Positions 1 to 9,681 of a stretch of 64,000 bases of DNA are shown here, piece after piece; position 1 is the stretch's first letter; each line of letters starts with the position of its first letter. Under the pieces are notes generated by a model. The model was given only the letters and a program-made list of their open reading frames with translations, did no database searches and was not told the DNA's origin. Position numbers and translations under genes: made by a program. The stretch comes from Janthinobacterium sp. (GTDB taxonomy: Bacteria > Pseudomonadota > Gammaproteobacteria > Burkholderiales > Chitinibacteraceae), in assembly GCA_025360045.1 (NCBI GenBank), contig JANYCY010000065.1, positions 24,730 through 88,729 on the forward strand. The letters run 5' to 3'.

Positions 1-225
1 CGCGATCACTCTTGGTTTATTGTCTTTGCACCCGCTGAAAATCCTACAATTGCACTGGCTGTTATTGTAGAAAACGGCGGCTTTGGTGCGCAAGCAGCCG
101 CTCCAATAGCAAGACAAGCCTTGGATTACTATATCAGCGGCAAATTACCGGCTATTCCTAAAGCAACAGCCAGCAGTGCGGCTCCTCAGGCGGCCAGCAA
201 TACAGAGGAGGCCATCGGTGATTAA
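1..225 (+). CDS. mrdA: Penicillin-binding protein 2, C-terminal end (partial)
   Basis: The reading frame is open from base 1 to a TAA at 223 and encodes the last 74 residues of a protein that starts outside the window. The visible part ([20 protein letters not shown], then [12 protein letters not shown]) is the end of a transpeptidase domain as found in PBP2, the elongation-specific DD-transpeptidase that cross-links lateral-wall peptidoglycan. The final 20 or so residues are Ala/Ser-rich and look like a disordered tail. The gene overlaps the start of rodA, its usual partner, which strongly supports the identity. Confidence 0.85.
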   Translation, partial: RDHSWFIVFAPAENPTIALAVIVENGGFGAQAAAPIARQALDYYISGKLPAIPKATASSAAPQAASNTEEAIGD

Positions 226-1330
226 GCATATTTGGATGCGTTTTATTCGGCCCATTGATCCTTGGCTCTTACTCTTTACGGTATTGGTACTCATTCTTTC
301 CACGATCTTGCTGTTTTCTGCGTCCAACCGCAATTTGGACATGATCGTCAATAAAATCACCTTTATGGGCATCGCCCTGAGCGTGATGTGGCTGGTATCT
401 AATACCTCACAGCAAACCTTAATCCGTCTTGCCGTACCTGCCTATGTGGTGGGTTTGCTGCTGCTGATTGCCGTGGCGCTGTTTGGCGATATCAGCCACG
501 GTGCACGGCGCTGGCTGCATATTGGCGTGACTAAGATTCAACCCTCAGAGTTGATGAAGCTGGCTCTGCCCATGATGCTGGCTTGGTATTTCCATCACTT
601 TGAAACCAGTATTCGTTGGAAGCACTACCTATTTGCCGCCATGCTGATGATCGTGCCGGTTGGCCTGATCATGAAACAGCCCGATTTAGGCACGAGCCTG
701 CTGATTGCCTCCTCTGGCTTTTATGTGTTGTTTTTTGCAGGGCTATCTTGGAAGTTTATTGGCCTGATGGGCGCAGCAGGTGGCGGGCTTGCCTATGTAG
801 TGATGCACTGGAATTCCTGCATTAATCTCTTGCACGAATACCAATGCCGCCGTGTTGCCACCATGCTCGATCCCATGCAAGATCCACTGGGAGCTGGTTA
901 CCATATTATCCAAGGCACGATTGCCATTGGCTCGGGAGGGCTATTTGGTAAAGGCTGGCTGAATGGCACACAAACCCACTTAGATTTTATTCCTGAACGC
1001 ACTACGGACTTTATTTTTGCCGTTTATGGCGAAGAATTTGGTCTACTCGGTAATTCTATTTTAGTGATTTTATATTTACTGATCATTGGCCGAGGCTTAG
1101 TCATTGCCAACAACGCATCGACTTTATTTGGTCGCCTATTAGCTGGGGCTATTACCCTCACCTTTTTCACCTACGCCTTTGTCAATATGGGCATGGTCTC
1201 TGGCATTTTACCGGTGGTGGGAATTCCCCTACCGCTCATTTCTTATGGCGGCACATCGATGGTGTCGCTACTCACCGGCTTTGGCCTCTTAATGAGTGTT
1301 CAGGGTGATCGCAAGTTGATGAAATCATGA
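218..1330 (+). CDS. rodA: RodA, peptidoglycan glycosyltransferase of the elongasome (SEDS family)
   Basis: A 370-residue polytopic membrane protein of the SEDS family (RodA/FtsW/SpoVE). RodA polymerises glycan strands from lipid II and works with PBP2, encoded just upstream. Family signatures are visible: [18 protein letters not shown], the [11 protein letters not shown] segment, the [17 protein letters not shown] loop, and the C-terminal [14 protein letters not shown] stretch. I chose GTG at 218 because a GAGGAGG Shine-Dalgarno lies just before it and it overlaps the mrdA stop. An ATG at 236 is the alternative. A longer start at 176 would add a basic stretch unlike the family. The stop overlaps the rlpA start in an ATGA arrangement, which suggests translational coupling. 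Confidence 0.95.
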   Translation: MIKHIWMRFIRPIDPWLLLFTVLVLILSTILLFSASNRNLDMIVNKITFMGIALSVMWLVSNTSQQTLIRLAVPAYVVGLLLLIAVALFGDISHGARRWLHIGVTKIQPSELMKLALPMMLAWYFHHFETSIRWKHYLFAAMLMIVPVGLIMKQPDLGTSLLIASSGFYVLFFAGLSWKFIGLMGAAGGGLAYVVMHWNSCINLLHEYQCRRVATMLDPMQDPLGAGYHIIQGTIAIGSGGLFGKGWLNGTQTHLDFIPERTTDFIFAVYGEEFGLLGNSILVILYLLIIGRGLVIANNASTLFGRLLAGAITLTFFTYAFVNMGMVSGILPVVGIPLPLISYGGTSMVSLLTGFGLLMSVQGDRKLMKS

Positions 1331-2262
1331 AGCTACAACATTACTCCGCCCTGATCGCTGCGCTCTTGCTGGCAGCCTGTAGCACCACACCTCTGCCCCC
1401 AGCTCAGCCTAGCAAGCCCTTGCCAACTCATTTACCACCGGGGCCAACTACGCCGCCTCAATACAGCTGCAACTACTCGGCCAAAGGAAGTGGGGCCTTT
1501 TATAAAGATGATGGCCCGATGGATTCGTTTCCAAGTGGCATCGATCAAATCCCCGAACCACTGCCACGCTGGGAGCCGCTCCATCGCTGGGCAAATAATC
1601 CTTATACCGTACTGGGGCAAAACTTCACCCCGCTACCGCGCCCTGGTGAATTAAAGCAGCGTGGCACGGCATCTTGGTATGGGCGTAAATTTCATGGGCA
1701 AAAAACCTCCATCGGTGAAATCTACGATATGTTTGCCATTACGGCAGCCCATCCCACACTGCCAATTCCATCCTATGCCCGTGTGACCAATGTAAAAAAT
1801 GGCCGCAGCATTATTGTACGCGTCAATGATAGAGGCCCATTTTTACATGGTCGGGTAATGGATTTATCTTTTCTAGCCGCCTGCCGCCTAGGCTACACCA
1901 TGGATGGTAGCGCCGAAGTCGAAGTCGAAAGCCTGCTCGCCAGCGATACCCCCAGCAATGTGGCCGCAGCCGTTCAGCCTGTCGTTGCCACGAAGCCTAA
2001 GCCCGTCAGCATTCCATTAGCCGATGCAGGCAATGGCGCGATCTACTTGCAGCTCGGCGCATTTGGCTCGCTAGCCAATGCCGAAAACTTCCGCAATCAT
2101 TTATCCAGCCAGCTAGATAGCGATGCAAATAAGCTGCTAATTCAGACCATCGGCCAGCTTCATCGCGTCAGACTTGGGCCTTATCCTAACCGACAAAGTG
2201 CTGAGCTAGCCGCAGAAAGAATCAGTGGCGAGCATCAACTACCTGCCGTACTAAGCCACTAA
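1327..2262 (+). CDS. rlpA: RlpA-like septal/lateral-wall lipoprotein with DPBB and SPOR domains
   Basis: A 311-residue outer-membrane lipoprotein. The N-terminus has a short signal peptide ending in a lipobox (LLLAACS, Cys about residue 18), followed by a Pro-rich linker. A double-psi beta-barrel domain follows at about residues 112-190 (GTASWYGRKFHGQKTS, then VRVNDRGPF and MDLS), with the conserved catalytic-type His and Asp of RlpA lytic transglycosylases. A C-terminal SPOR domain at about 235-310 (IYLQLGAFGSLANAENF) binds denuded glycan. RlpA in other bacteria cleaves peptidoglycan lacking stem peptides. Here it ends the mrdA-rodA-rlpA operon, a common arrangement, and its start codon overlaps the rodA stop. 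Confidence 0.93.
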   Translation: MKLQHYSALIAALLLAACSTTPLPPAQPSKPLPTHLPPGPTTPPQYSCNYSAKGSGAFYKDDGPMDSFPSGIDQIPEPLPRWEPLHRWANNPYTVLGQNFTPLPRPGELKQRGTASWYGRKFHGQKTSIGEIYDMFAITAAHPTLPIPSYARVTNVKNGRSIIVRVNDRGPFLHGRVMDLSFLAACRLGYTMDGSAEVEVESLLASDTPSNVAAAVQPVVATKPKPVSIPLADAGNGAIYLQLGAFGSLANAENFRNHLSSQLDSDANKLLIQTIGQLHRVRLGPYPNRQSAELAAERISGEHQLPAVLSH

Positions 2263-2276
2263 ACCCATTTAACTTA

Positions 2277-2302
2277 CGGGGGAATGGCTCTGCCAATCCC
2301 CT
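2277..2302 (+). terminator. Weak hairpin after rlpA
   Basis: Two arms, GGGGAATGGC and GCCAATCCCC, pair with one mismatch around a three-base loop just after the rlpA stop. There is no clear T-run, so a role in termination is only suggested. The rest of the 275-base gap to the next gene is AT-rich and probably holds the promoter of the GGDEF/EAL gene. Confidence 0.3.
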
Positions 2303-2537
2303 GTTTGCTAAAATCATTTCCCTGCAAAAATCAACGGCTTCACTTTCGATCAAATTATTCCACATCGCTCATTCTGATTAAAATTGACTACAATAACTAA
2401 TGATGAAACCTATTTAAGCATTAAGTAGATCACATTACATTAAGCCCATTTTAATCAATGAGATAATGCCTATAAATAGTTCTCGGCAATAAACTCCGCA
2501 CTGTAATTTCAAATCTGCTTTTATTTAAGGTGATTGT

Positions 2538-5500
2538 GTGTCCCATCATCAACCGTCACCAACACATGAAGCCGAACATTCTTTTGAACAGATTCGACAA
2601 CTGTTGATCGTACTGTCTTCCTTCGTGTTTATTTTTACCCTGATCGCGGTTAGCTGGTCTATTTATCGCGGCTATCAAGACACCATTCAAAGCACTGAAA
2701 AAGAAATGCTTACCATGGCACGAGCCATCGATGAGCATTTAAGCCGAACAATGGAAAACAGCCTGCATGGCCTTGACCATCTTCAGAGCGATGATATTTT
2801 TCAAAGTTGCTTTAGCGCTAAAAATGAGGCTTGCCTCTATGCCCTACTCAATCGTCAACTGGGCCACTATCCACAACTGAGCACATTCGCCGCAGCCTAT
2901 GCCAATGGTGAGCTTTCCACATCCACCTTGCAACACCCTGCACCTGAGCACAATATTGCCCAATCTCTCACCTTCAGTATTCCAAAGATGCAGCCGCAAG
3001 CGCCTTTTTATATTGCAGAGCAACAGACAGACCCCAGTGGCAATCTCGAAGTCATTCCACTTGTACGGACATTAATTACTCCGCAAGGCCAATTTAATGG
3101 GGTATTAATTGCAGGAATTAACCCCTCTTATTTTGAAACGTTTTATTCATCACTTAGCCAAAGAAAAGGTATTATTATTCGCCTATTTCGTAGCGATGGT
3201 ATTTCTCTTGCACGCTTTCCTCATGATGAGCGAGATATTGGCCGAGATATTTCCAGCAAACCATTCTTTAATTCTGATTTCTCACGGAAAGATAGCGGTT
3301 TATTTACAGAGCATAGCCACGTTGAAGACATAACCCGAATTTTTGGCTGGCGCTACTTAAGCCAGTGGCACTTGGGTATTTCTGTGGGAATTGATCGAGA
3401 TGAAGCGCTACGTACTTGGAAAGACGAAAGCCTACTCAATGGTGGCATCACATTATTAATGCTGCTCTTTGGCGGCCTATTACTTATCTATGTATTTCGC
3501 CAATTAGCACGCTTAGAAAAAACCGAAGCCGATCTTTACCTGACTAAGGTCGCCGTAGAGCATGGTGCAGATATGGCTGTTTGGCTAGATGCACAAGGCC
3601 GAATCCGTTACGTCAATGTCACGGCATGCACTCGTTTAGGCTATAGCGAAAATGAATTACTCTCCATGCAATTAAAGGAGATTAATCCCAATTACAATCC
3701 TGATCACTGGCAAAAATTTTGGCAGAAATTAAAAGCCAATAAATACTTACGAGATGAAATTACGCTAAAAGCACGTAACGGAGAAAATATTCCTACAGAA
3801 ATAAATTCTAATTTTATTGTCTTTAAAAAACTAGAATATAACTGTGCAGTTGTTCGAGATATTTCTGAGCGTCGTATGGCTGAGCTTGCCATTATTAAAA
3901 GCGAGCAACAACTTCGCCTAGCGCTAGAAGCATCCAACACCGGTTTATTTGATATGCCTATTCTTGGCGATCAAACGGCTATTACCAGCCCAGAATACGA
4001 CCGATTACTAGGCATAAATCCTGGCGATGAAAGTTTTCAAAAATGGCAAAACCAAATCCATCCTGATGATAAAGAACAGTCTCTCCAGCAATTTCAGGAG
4101 TATTTAACTGGGGAAGCCACGCAATTAATGAGCGAGTATCGGCGAAAAACGCAGGCCGGTGAATATCGCTGGTTTCAATCACGCGGCAAATTTGTGGCTT
4201 TTGATCCCAAAGGCAAACCCACCCGCATTATTGGCACCATGACCGATATTACCGAGCGAAAAGAAGCCCAAGAACGCATTATTGAATTGGCTAATTTTGA
4301 CGCTGTTACCGGCTTAGCCAATCGCAATTTATTACGCGATGAGCTGCGGCTTGCGCTGGCTTCTGCCGCACGCAATCAGCAAAATTTAGCCGTGTTCTTT
4401 TTAGATTTAGACCGATTTAAAACGATTAATGATTCGCTTGGTCATGCAGCAGGCGATGCGGTACTCGCCCAAGTTGCCAATCGCTTTAAACAACTCATTA
4501 GCCCTGGCGATATTCTGGCGCGATTGGGCGGCGATGAATTTGTGATTGTACTCACAAACATCACACATTCCTTAATGGCGGGATCGATTGCTGAAACGAT
4601 TTTGGCTTCTTTTGCTAAGCCATTTGAATTAGATGCTGGGCATTTTTCAACCTCTACCTCAATTGGCATCAGTATTTACCCAGAGGATGGCTTAACAGCA
4701 GATGATTTAATCCGCCATGCCGATGTAGCCATGTTTCAAGCCAAAGCGCAGGGGCGGAGTAATTTTCAATACTTCACCCCAGAAATGAATACCCGTGCCT
4801 CTGAAAGGCTGGAGCTAGAAACCAGCATGCGCACGGCGCTGCTTAATCAAGAATTTGTCCTTTATTACCAGCCACAAGTCAGCTTAGAAGATGGCCGAAT
4901 TATTGGAGCAGAAGCCTTAATTCGTTGGAATCACCCTAAACATGGGCTTATTTCCCCTGCTAAATTTATCCCTATTGCAGAAGATAGCCGATTAATTATC
5001 CCAATCGGCAATTGGGTGCTGCAAGAAGCCTGTAGACAAGCCGCCGCATGGCAAGCAAGAGGCTTCGCGCCGATTAATATGGCGGTTAATTTATCGCCGC
5101 ATCAATTACACCAAGCTAATTTTCTTAAACTCATTGAATCTGCATTAAATGATGCACAGCTTAATGCCCGCTATCTGGAGTTAGAAGTCACCGAATCGGT
5201 AATTATGCAAGAAGTCAAACAAGTCATGACCACGCTGCATGGCATTAAACAGCTGGGGGTTAAGCTATCTTTAGATGATTTTGGAACGGGTTACTCCAGC
5301 CTTAGCTATCTCAAACGCTTTGCTTTTAATAAACTAAAAATAGATCAAAGCTTTGTTCAAGACGCATGTAATAACAATAATGATGCGGCGATTGTATTAG
5401 CGATTATCGGCCTAGGGCAGACTTTAGGAATGGATGTATTGGCCGAAGGGGTAGAAACACGCGAGCAATTAGCATTTTTAAAACAAACACAAACAGCTTC

Positions 5501-5585
5501 GATTCAAGGCTATTTATTTAGCAAACCGCTACCCGCAACCGAATTTGAAGAGATGTTATCCACAAATAAAACATTAGCACTATAA
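2538..5585 (+). CDS. Membrane-anchored sensor protein with PAS, GGDEF and EAL domains
   Basis: A 1,015-residue cyclic-di-GMP protein. A transmembrane segment near residues 20-45 and a second near 300-325 flank a periplasmic sensor region of about 255 residues, probably Cache-like. Two PAS/PAC modules follow (about 335-450 and 455-580). The GGDEF domain (about 590-750) keeps ARLGGDEFVIVL, so diguanylate cyclase activity is possible. The EAL domain (about 765-1010) keeps GAEALIRWNHP, the DDFGTGYSSL loop and AEGVET, so phosphodiesterase activity is also possible. Which activity dominates cannot be read from sequence. The start is a GTG with AAGG about 9 bases upstream. The gene is monocistronic and abuts a foldback element at its 3' end. 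Confidence 0.93.
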   Translation: MSHHQPSPTHEAEHSFEQIRQLLIVLSSFVFIFTLIAVSWSIYRGYQDTIQSTEKEMLTMARAIDEHLSRTMENSLHGLDHLQSDDIFQSCFSAKNEACLYALLNRQLGHYPQLSTFAAAYANGELSTSTLQHPAPEHNIAQSLTFSIPKMQPQAPFYIAEQQTDPSGNLEVIPLVRTLITPQGQFNGVLIAGINPSYFETFYSSLSQRKGIIIRLFRSDGISLARFPHDERDIGRDISSKPFFNSDFSRKDSGLFTEHSHVEDITRIFGWRYLSQWHLGISVGIDRDEALRTWKDESLLNGGITLLMLLFGGLLLIYVFRQLARLEKTEADLYLTKVAVEHGADMAVWLDAQGRIRYVNVTACTRLGYSENELLSMQLKEINPNYNPDHWQKFWQKLKANKYLRDEITLKARNGENIPTEINSNFIVFKKLEYNCAVVRDISERRMAELAIIKSEQQLRLALEASNTGLFDMPILGDQTAITSPEYDRLLGINPGDESFQKWQNQIHPDDKEQSLQQFQEYLTGEATQLMSEYRRKTQAGEYRWFQSRGKFVAFDPKGKPTRIIGTMTDITERKEAQERIIELANFDAVTGLANRNLLRDELRLALASAARNQQNLAVFFLDLDRFKTINDSLGHAAGDAVLAQVANRFKQLISPGDILARLGGDEFVIVLTNITHSLMAGSIAETILASFAKPFELDAGHFSTSTSIGISIYPEDGLTADDLIRHADVAMFQAKAQGRSNFQYFTPEMNTRASERLELETSMRTALLNQEFVLYYQPQVSLEDGRIIGAEALIRWNHPKHGLISPAKFIPIAEDSRLIIPIGNWVLQEACRQAAAWQARGFAPINMAVNLSPHQLHQANFLKLIESALNDAQLNARYLELEVTESVIMQEVKQVMTTLHGIKQLGVKLSLDDFGTGYSSLSYLKRFAFNKLKIDQSFVQDACNNNNDAAIVLAIIGLGQTLGMDVLAEGVETREQLAFLKQTQTASIQGYLFSKPLPATEFEEMLSTNKTLAL

Positions 5586-5586
5586 A

Positions 5587-5880
5587 AAATGCCGGGTATA
5601 AGGCTCTGTTAACGTTTGTTTCACAGCTGCGTTTGGCCCAGTTTTGGGGCTGAACAAGGCAAAAATTGCGACATGGTACGAGTACCATTAGCGATTTTTA
5701 ACGCAGTGCAGCCCCAAAAATGAGCCAAACCCGAAGGGCTGAGCCGGAAAACGGCCATTCCCTGCGTTATGCTCCTCGGGAATAACTCGTTATTACCTTC
5801 GTCGCATGCCTTGTGACTGGCCATTTTCCAGCTCAGCGCAGGCGCGAAACAAACGTCAACAGAGCCTACGCCCGGCATTT
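5587..5880. repeat. 294-bp foldback/MITE-like element with 35-bp terminal inverted repeats
   Basis: The ends are inverted repeats: the left arm (5587-5622) and the right arm (5846-5880) match over about 35 bases with three mismatches and one indel. Inside are two further long stem-loops: 5629-5652 pairs with 5709-5732, enclosing a small ATGGTAC/GTACCAT hairpin, and 5736-5765 pairs with 5815-5839. There is no convincing open reading frame. The element fills nearly the whole gap between two convergent stop codons (5585 and 5884). It looks like a non-autonomous mobile or intergenic repeat that may also end transcription from both sides. No transposase is encoded nearby. Confidence 0.75.
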
Positions 5881-5883
5881 CGT

Positions 5884-6150
5884 TTATTCGTCGTTAGCTT
5901 TTAATTCTGTAACCAAATCAATATATTTTTGCTTGGCTTCATCCGCACTCACGCCTGCTAATTCAGACCATGCATCAAACTTGGCACGAGCCACAAACTG
6001 AATGGCTGACGGGCGATCGCCTGTTGCATCGCCTTCCGCAGCTTGTTTAAACAAAGAATAAAGCTTGAGCTTCGTCGCCACATCTGGCGCATCGTTTAAT
6101 TTAACCACATCATCTTGCGCGGTTTGAAACAGGGTAGCCAGATCAGACAT
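5884..6150 (-). CDS. Acyl-CoA-binding protein (ACBP family)
   Basis: A soluble 88-residue protein matching the small four-helix acyl-CoA-binding fold: KLYSLFKQAAEGDATGDRPS, followed by ARAKFDAWSELAGVSADEAK and YIDLV. The Tyr, Lys and Trp positions typical of acyl-CoA contacts are present. It would buffer or deliver long-chain acyl-CoA in the cytosol. I chose the ATG at 6150 because GGAG lies 6 bases upstream; an in-frame TTG four codons earlier lacks a site. It is a single gene, convergent with the GGDEF/EAL gene and separated from pyrX by about 100 bases. Confidence 0.88.
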   Translation of the reverse strand: MSDLATLFQTAQDDVVKLNDAPDVATKLKLYSLFKQAAEGDATGDRPSAIQFVARAKFDAWSELAGVSADEAKQKYIDLVTELKANDE

Positions 6151-6249
6151 TGTGTTCTCCAAGGAAAAAATTAAACGATCGTTTCAATAAGGCAAAAGTA
6201 TAGCCCGAGTGCCAAGATAAACCAAGCAGCGCGGGCTTGTTGATATCCC

Positions 6250-7527
6250 CTAGAGCGCTAATTGATACACCCGCTTGCCTTTCACCAGCGTATGCACCAC
6301 TTGGCCCTTCATTTCCATGCCCACAAACGGTGTGTTTTTGCCTTGGCTCTTTAAGGCGGCAGGCGTCACTTGCCAATGCGCTTCAGGATCAAATATCACC
6401 AAATCCGCACGATGACCCACTTCTAAGCCAGCAGCAAAGCCCAGCATTTTAGCGGGAACGGCGGTGATTTTAGCCAAGGCTTGCGCCAATGGAATATGCT
6501 GGCGCTCTGCCCATGCAAGGGTCAGCGGCAAGAGCAGTTCCAAACCAGTTGCACCTGATTCAGCCTCAGCAAACGGCAGTAATTTACCGTCATCATCCAC
6601 AGGGCTGTGATCCGAGCAAATGGCGTCAATCGTGCCATCCGCCAGCGCGGCCACAATGGCATCACGATCACGACACGACCTTAATGGCGGATCAAAGCGG
6701 AAATTGCTATCAAAAAAGCCAATATCCACATCGGCCAGATGAATATGGTTGATGCTCACATCGCAAGTAATCGGCAAGCCTTGTTTCTTGGCTACACGCA
6801 CCAGATCCAGCCCCGCCATCGATGAAAGACGGCATAAATGCACGCGTGCGCCGGTTTCTTTCATGAGCAACAGGATATTGGAAATAGCCACGGTTTCAGC
6901 CAGCACCGGAATACCCGTCAGACCCAAACGCGTAGCGTAATCGCCATCATGTGCCACACCGGCGTTTAAATCAGCCTCCTGTGGTAGCAAGCGTAAAGCC
7001 ACATCAAACGTCGCTGCATATTGCATGGCACGGTACAGAATCTGTAAATTGCCTACCGCTTGATCGCCCTGCGAAAACGCCACACAACCGGCATCGCGCA
7101 ACTCAGCCATTTCGGTAAGCTCCAAGCCTTTAAGTTGGCGGCTTAAAGCGCCCACCGGATAGAGTCGAGCCAAATCCAGATTTTTAGCCCGCTGGCGCAG
7201 CATGGTCACAAGGCTAGGCTCATCGAGCGGCGGATCGGTGTCTGGTGGGCACACAATACTGGTAACCCCACCGGCCACCGCAGCAGCCATTTCAGACGCC
7301 AAAGTGGCTTTATATTCAAAACCCGGCTCACGCAGACGGGCAGCTAAATCAACCAGACCAGGGCTGACGAATAAGCCCTTAGCATTGATCGTTTCATCGC
7401 TTACAAAGCCAGCAGGAGCTGCGCCCACAGCAACAATTTTGCCACCAGCTAAATATAAATCAGCCACTTGATCAGTATTATTCAGTGGATCAATTAATCG
7501 CCCACCAAGAATTGCTATGTTTTTCAT
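6250..7527 (-). CDS. pyrX: PyrX (PyrC'), catalytically dead dihydroorotase-like partner of aspartate carbamoyltransferase
   Basis: A 425-residue amidohydrolase-fold protein of the dihydroorotase family. The metal-binding D-x-H-x-H-x-R motif expected near residue 60 reads D60-L-A62-A-R64-L-R66, followed by EPG, so both zinc-binding histidines are lost. Proteins of this kind, encoded next to pyrB in many beta- and gammaproteobacteria, are inactive and support assembly or activity of the ATCase complex. The start overlaps the pyrB stop (ATGA), which fits coupled translation in equal amounts. The genuine dihydroorotase PyrC is encoded at 48037-49071, consistent with this copy having no enzymatic role. 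Confidence 0.9.
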   Translation of the reverse strand: MKNIAILGGRLIDPLNNTDQVADLYLAGGKIVAVGAAPAGFVSDETINAKGLFVSPGLVDLAARLREPGFEYKATLASEMAAAVAGGVTSIVCPPDTDPPLDEPSLVTMLRQRAKNLDLARLYPVGALSRQLKGLELTEMAELRDAGCVAFSQGDQAVGNLQILYRAMQYAATFDVALRLLPQEADLNAGVAHDGDYATRLGLTGIPVLAETVAISNILLLMKETGARVHLCRLSSMAGLDLVRVAKKQGLPITCDVSINHIHLADVDIGFFDSNFRFDPPLRSCRDRDAIVAALADGTIDAICSDHSPVDDDGKLLPFAEAESGATGLELLLPLTLAWAERQHIPLAQALAKITAVPAKMLGFAAGLEVGHRADLVIFDPEAHWQVTPAALKSQGKNTPFVGMEMKGQVVHTLVKGKRVYQLAL

Positions 7528-8489
7528 GCTTGGCTCGCTTTTTGGTTACGGGCAACAATCGCTAGCACAGCCATGCGCACAGCAATACCAAAAGTCACTT
7601 GCGGCAAGATCACCGCTTGCGGGCCATCGGCCACGGCAGAATCGATCTCTACGCCACGATTCATTGGGCCTGGATGCATCACGATGGCATCGGGCTTAGC
7701 CAGCGCCAGTTTTTCTGGAGTAAGGCCGTAATACTTAAAGAATTCTTGAGTTGATGGCAGAAAAGCCCCCGCCATACGCTCATTTTGCAAACGCAGCATG
7801 GCAATTACATCGACGTCTTTCAGGCCTTCGGCCATATCGTGATACACATGCACGCCCAGCTGCTCGATGCCCGTTGGCAGTAAGGTTTTAGGTGCAATCA
7901 CACGAATTTCTGGGCAGCCTAAAGTGCTAAGCGCATGGATTTGCGAGCGAGCCACGCGCGAATGCAAAACATCACCCACAATCGCCACGCGCAGCTTGGT
8001 AAAGTCGCCCTTAAAGTGGCGAATGGTAAACATATCCAACATAGCTTGCGTAGGGTGAGCATGGCGGCCATCCCCAGCATTCACCACCGCAATGCCTTTC
8101 TTCACATGCTTGGCAATCAAATGCGCCGCGCCAGATTCTGAATGGCGCACCACAAATAGATTAGCGCCCATCGCTTCCAGATTGTGGATGGTATCGAGCA
8201 GGGTTTCGCCCTTGGCGGTGCTGGAGGCTTGAATATTGAGGCTGGAAACATCACCGCTTAAGCGCTTTGCGGCTAGCTCAAAGGTCGTGCGGGTGCGGGT
8301 CGAGTTTTCAAAAAACAAATTAAAAACGGAAGTACCAGCCAGATCTTGCCATTTATTATTCAGTAATTCGCCGTTCTCAACGTATTCGGCCGCCTGATCG
8401 AGGATTTGCGTCAGGATGCGCTTAGGCAAGCCTTCGGTAGTCAGTAAGTGGATCAGCTCACCTTGAGCATTTAACTGCGGGTTATACAT
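7524..8489 (-). CDS. pyrB: Aspartate carbamoyltransferase catalytic subunit
   Basis: The protein transfers the carbamoyl group of carbamoyl phosphate to aspartate, the first committed step of pyrimidine synthesis, in the cytosol. Conserved sites are visible: [19 protein letters not shown] (carbamoyl-phosphate binding), the [11 protein letters not shown] segment and [11 protein letters not shown]. The length of 321 residues fits the family. I chose ATG at 8489 because GAGG lies six bases upstream and the codon overlaps the ruvX stop; an ATG two codons earlier is the alternative. It lies between ruvX and pyrX in a four-gene operon with overlapping ends. No regulatory subunit PyrI is in the window. 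Confidence 0.96.
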   Translation of the reverse strand: MYNPQLNAQGELIHLLTTEGLPKRILTQILDQAAEYVENGELLNNKWQDLAGTSVFNLFFENSTRTRTTFELAAKRLSGDVSSLNIQASSTAKGETLLDTIHNLEAMGANLFVVRHSESGAAHLIAKHVKKGIAVVNAGDGRHAHPTQAMLDMFTIRHFKGDFTKLRVAIVGDVLHSRVARSQIHALSTLGCPEIRVIAPKTLLPTGIEQLGVHVYHDMAEGLKDVDVIAMLRLQNERMAGAFLPSTQEFFKYYGLTPEKLALAKPDAIVMHPGPMNRGVEIDSAVADGPQAVILPQVTFGIAVRMAVLAIVARNQKASQA

Positions 8490-8964
8490 CGGCATCCTCG
8501 TCGGAACGATCAACTAAAACCTCGGCCGAGCGGTGGCTAAGTGCCTCGCCGATCTCCGGGGAATCGAGATAAGTTTGTAAAATTTGCATCGCAGCCACTT
8601 GATCAAGGGCAGGCTTTTGACGGCGGCCACGCACCCCCGCTTCATTCAATGCGCTACAGGCAGCGGCGCTAGATAAGCGCTCGTCCACTAAAAATACTGG
8701 CAGGCCAAAACGCCCGTGCAGACGATTAGCAAATTTGCGTGAAAGGCGCGTCATCTCATGTGGTGTGCCATCTAAATGGCTAGGCAGGCCAACGATTAAG
8801 CTTGCAGGCTGCCATTCGCGAATCAGCTGTTCAACCCGCGCAAAACGGCGCTCGTTTTCTTCCGCGGTGATGGTTTCTACCGGATGGGCAATACCCAGCT
8901 CGGATGAGCCAACGGCTACCCCGATCCGCACTTCACCAAAATCAAAAGCCAGGAGAGTACTCAT
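8482..8964 (-). CDS. ruvX: YqgF/RuvX family nuclease (pre-16S rRNA processing / Holliday junction resolvase-like)
   Basis: A 160-residue RNase H-fold protein. The first strand carries [15 protein letters not shown] with the catalytic Asp, [11 protein letters not shown] follows, and the conserved VDERLSS and the distal Asp ([14 protein letters not shown]) complete the active site. The family is implicated in pre-16S rRNA 5'-end maturation and was first proposed as a Holliday junction resolvase. The start ATG at 8964 has GGAAAA just upstream; a longer in-frame start adds a Trp-rich stretch not typical of the family. It lies downstream of yqgE, the usual neighbour, and overlaps pyrB. Confidence 0.93.
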   Translation of the reverse strand: MSTLLAFDFGEVRIGVAVGSSELGIAHPVETITAEENERRFARVEQLIREWQPASLIVGLPSHLDGTPHEMTRLSRKFANRLHGRFGLPVFLVDERLSSAAACSALNEAGVRGRRQKPALDQVAAMQILQTYLDSPEIGEALSHRSAEVLVDRSDEDADV

Positions 8965-9036
8965 TATTTTCCAGATGACAGCCCAGATTTCGAGCGTTTT
9001 CAAAATGTGGCATGCCCAAAGAAAAGCTCAGCCGAA

Positions 9037-9588
9037 TTAAGCGTGGCCCGCTTCTTTAGACAACATGGCAATATCAATACCCAGCAAACCCAAGGCTGCG
9101 GCATAACGCGCCTCAGGCGGTAAATCAAAAATAATTTTGGGATCGGCTTCTACGGTAAGCCAAGAGTTCTGTGCGATCTCATTTTCTAACTGGCCTGCAT
9201 CCCAGCCGGCATAGCCCAAGGTTAAAAACACCTGATCGGGCCCTTCGCCGTCGCCGAGTGCCTGTAAGACATCTCTTGAAGTAGACAGCCCCATTTCATC
9301 CGAAACGGCCAAGCTAGATTGCCAACTACCCAAGGGCGTATGCAGCACAAAGCCCCTATCGGTTTGCACCGGCCCGCCAAAATGCACCGACAGCGCGGCC
9401 ATGTCGGGGCGATGCAGCTCGATATCGATCTGCTCGAACAAAGAGGACAGCGTCATACCTAGCGGGCGATTCACAATCACCCCCATCGCACCACGCTCAT
9501 TGTGCTCGCACACAAAGGTTAGGGCTCGGGAGAAAATCGGATCGACGAGGCTAGGCATCGCAATCAAAAAATGACGAGAAAAGTTCAT
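9037..9588 (-). CDS. yqgE: YqgE/AlgH family protein (UPF0301)
   Basis: A 183-residue protein of the UPF0301 family, with the signature [20 protein letters not shown] near the start, the [11 protein letters not shown] segment, and a [15 protein letters not shown] region. The molecular function is unknown; in Pseudomonas it is called AlgH because of an alginate regulation phenotype. The chosen start ([12 protein letters not shown]) aligns with the usual family start; an ATG four codons earlier is also possible. It is the first gene of yqgE-ruvX-pyrB-pyrX and is divergent from the photolyase gene, with shared upstream DNA of about 90 bases. Confidence 0.9.
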   Translation of the reverse strand: MNFSRHFLIAMPSLVDPIFSRALTFVCEHNERGAMGVIVNRPLGMTLSSLFEQIDIELHRPDMAALSVHFGGPVQTDRGFVLHTPLGSWQSSLAVSDEMGLSTSRDVLQALGDGEGPDQVFLTLGYAGWDAGQLENEIAQNSWLTVEADPKIIFDLPPEARYAAALGLLGIDIAMLSKEAGHA

Positions 9589-9681
9589 TGCGTTATCCAT
9601 GCCTGCAATTATCGCACAAGGCGCTAAAAATGGGCGCATCGCCGTGGCACAATACGGCATCCAATCACACCGCATCTGCTC

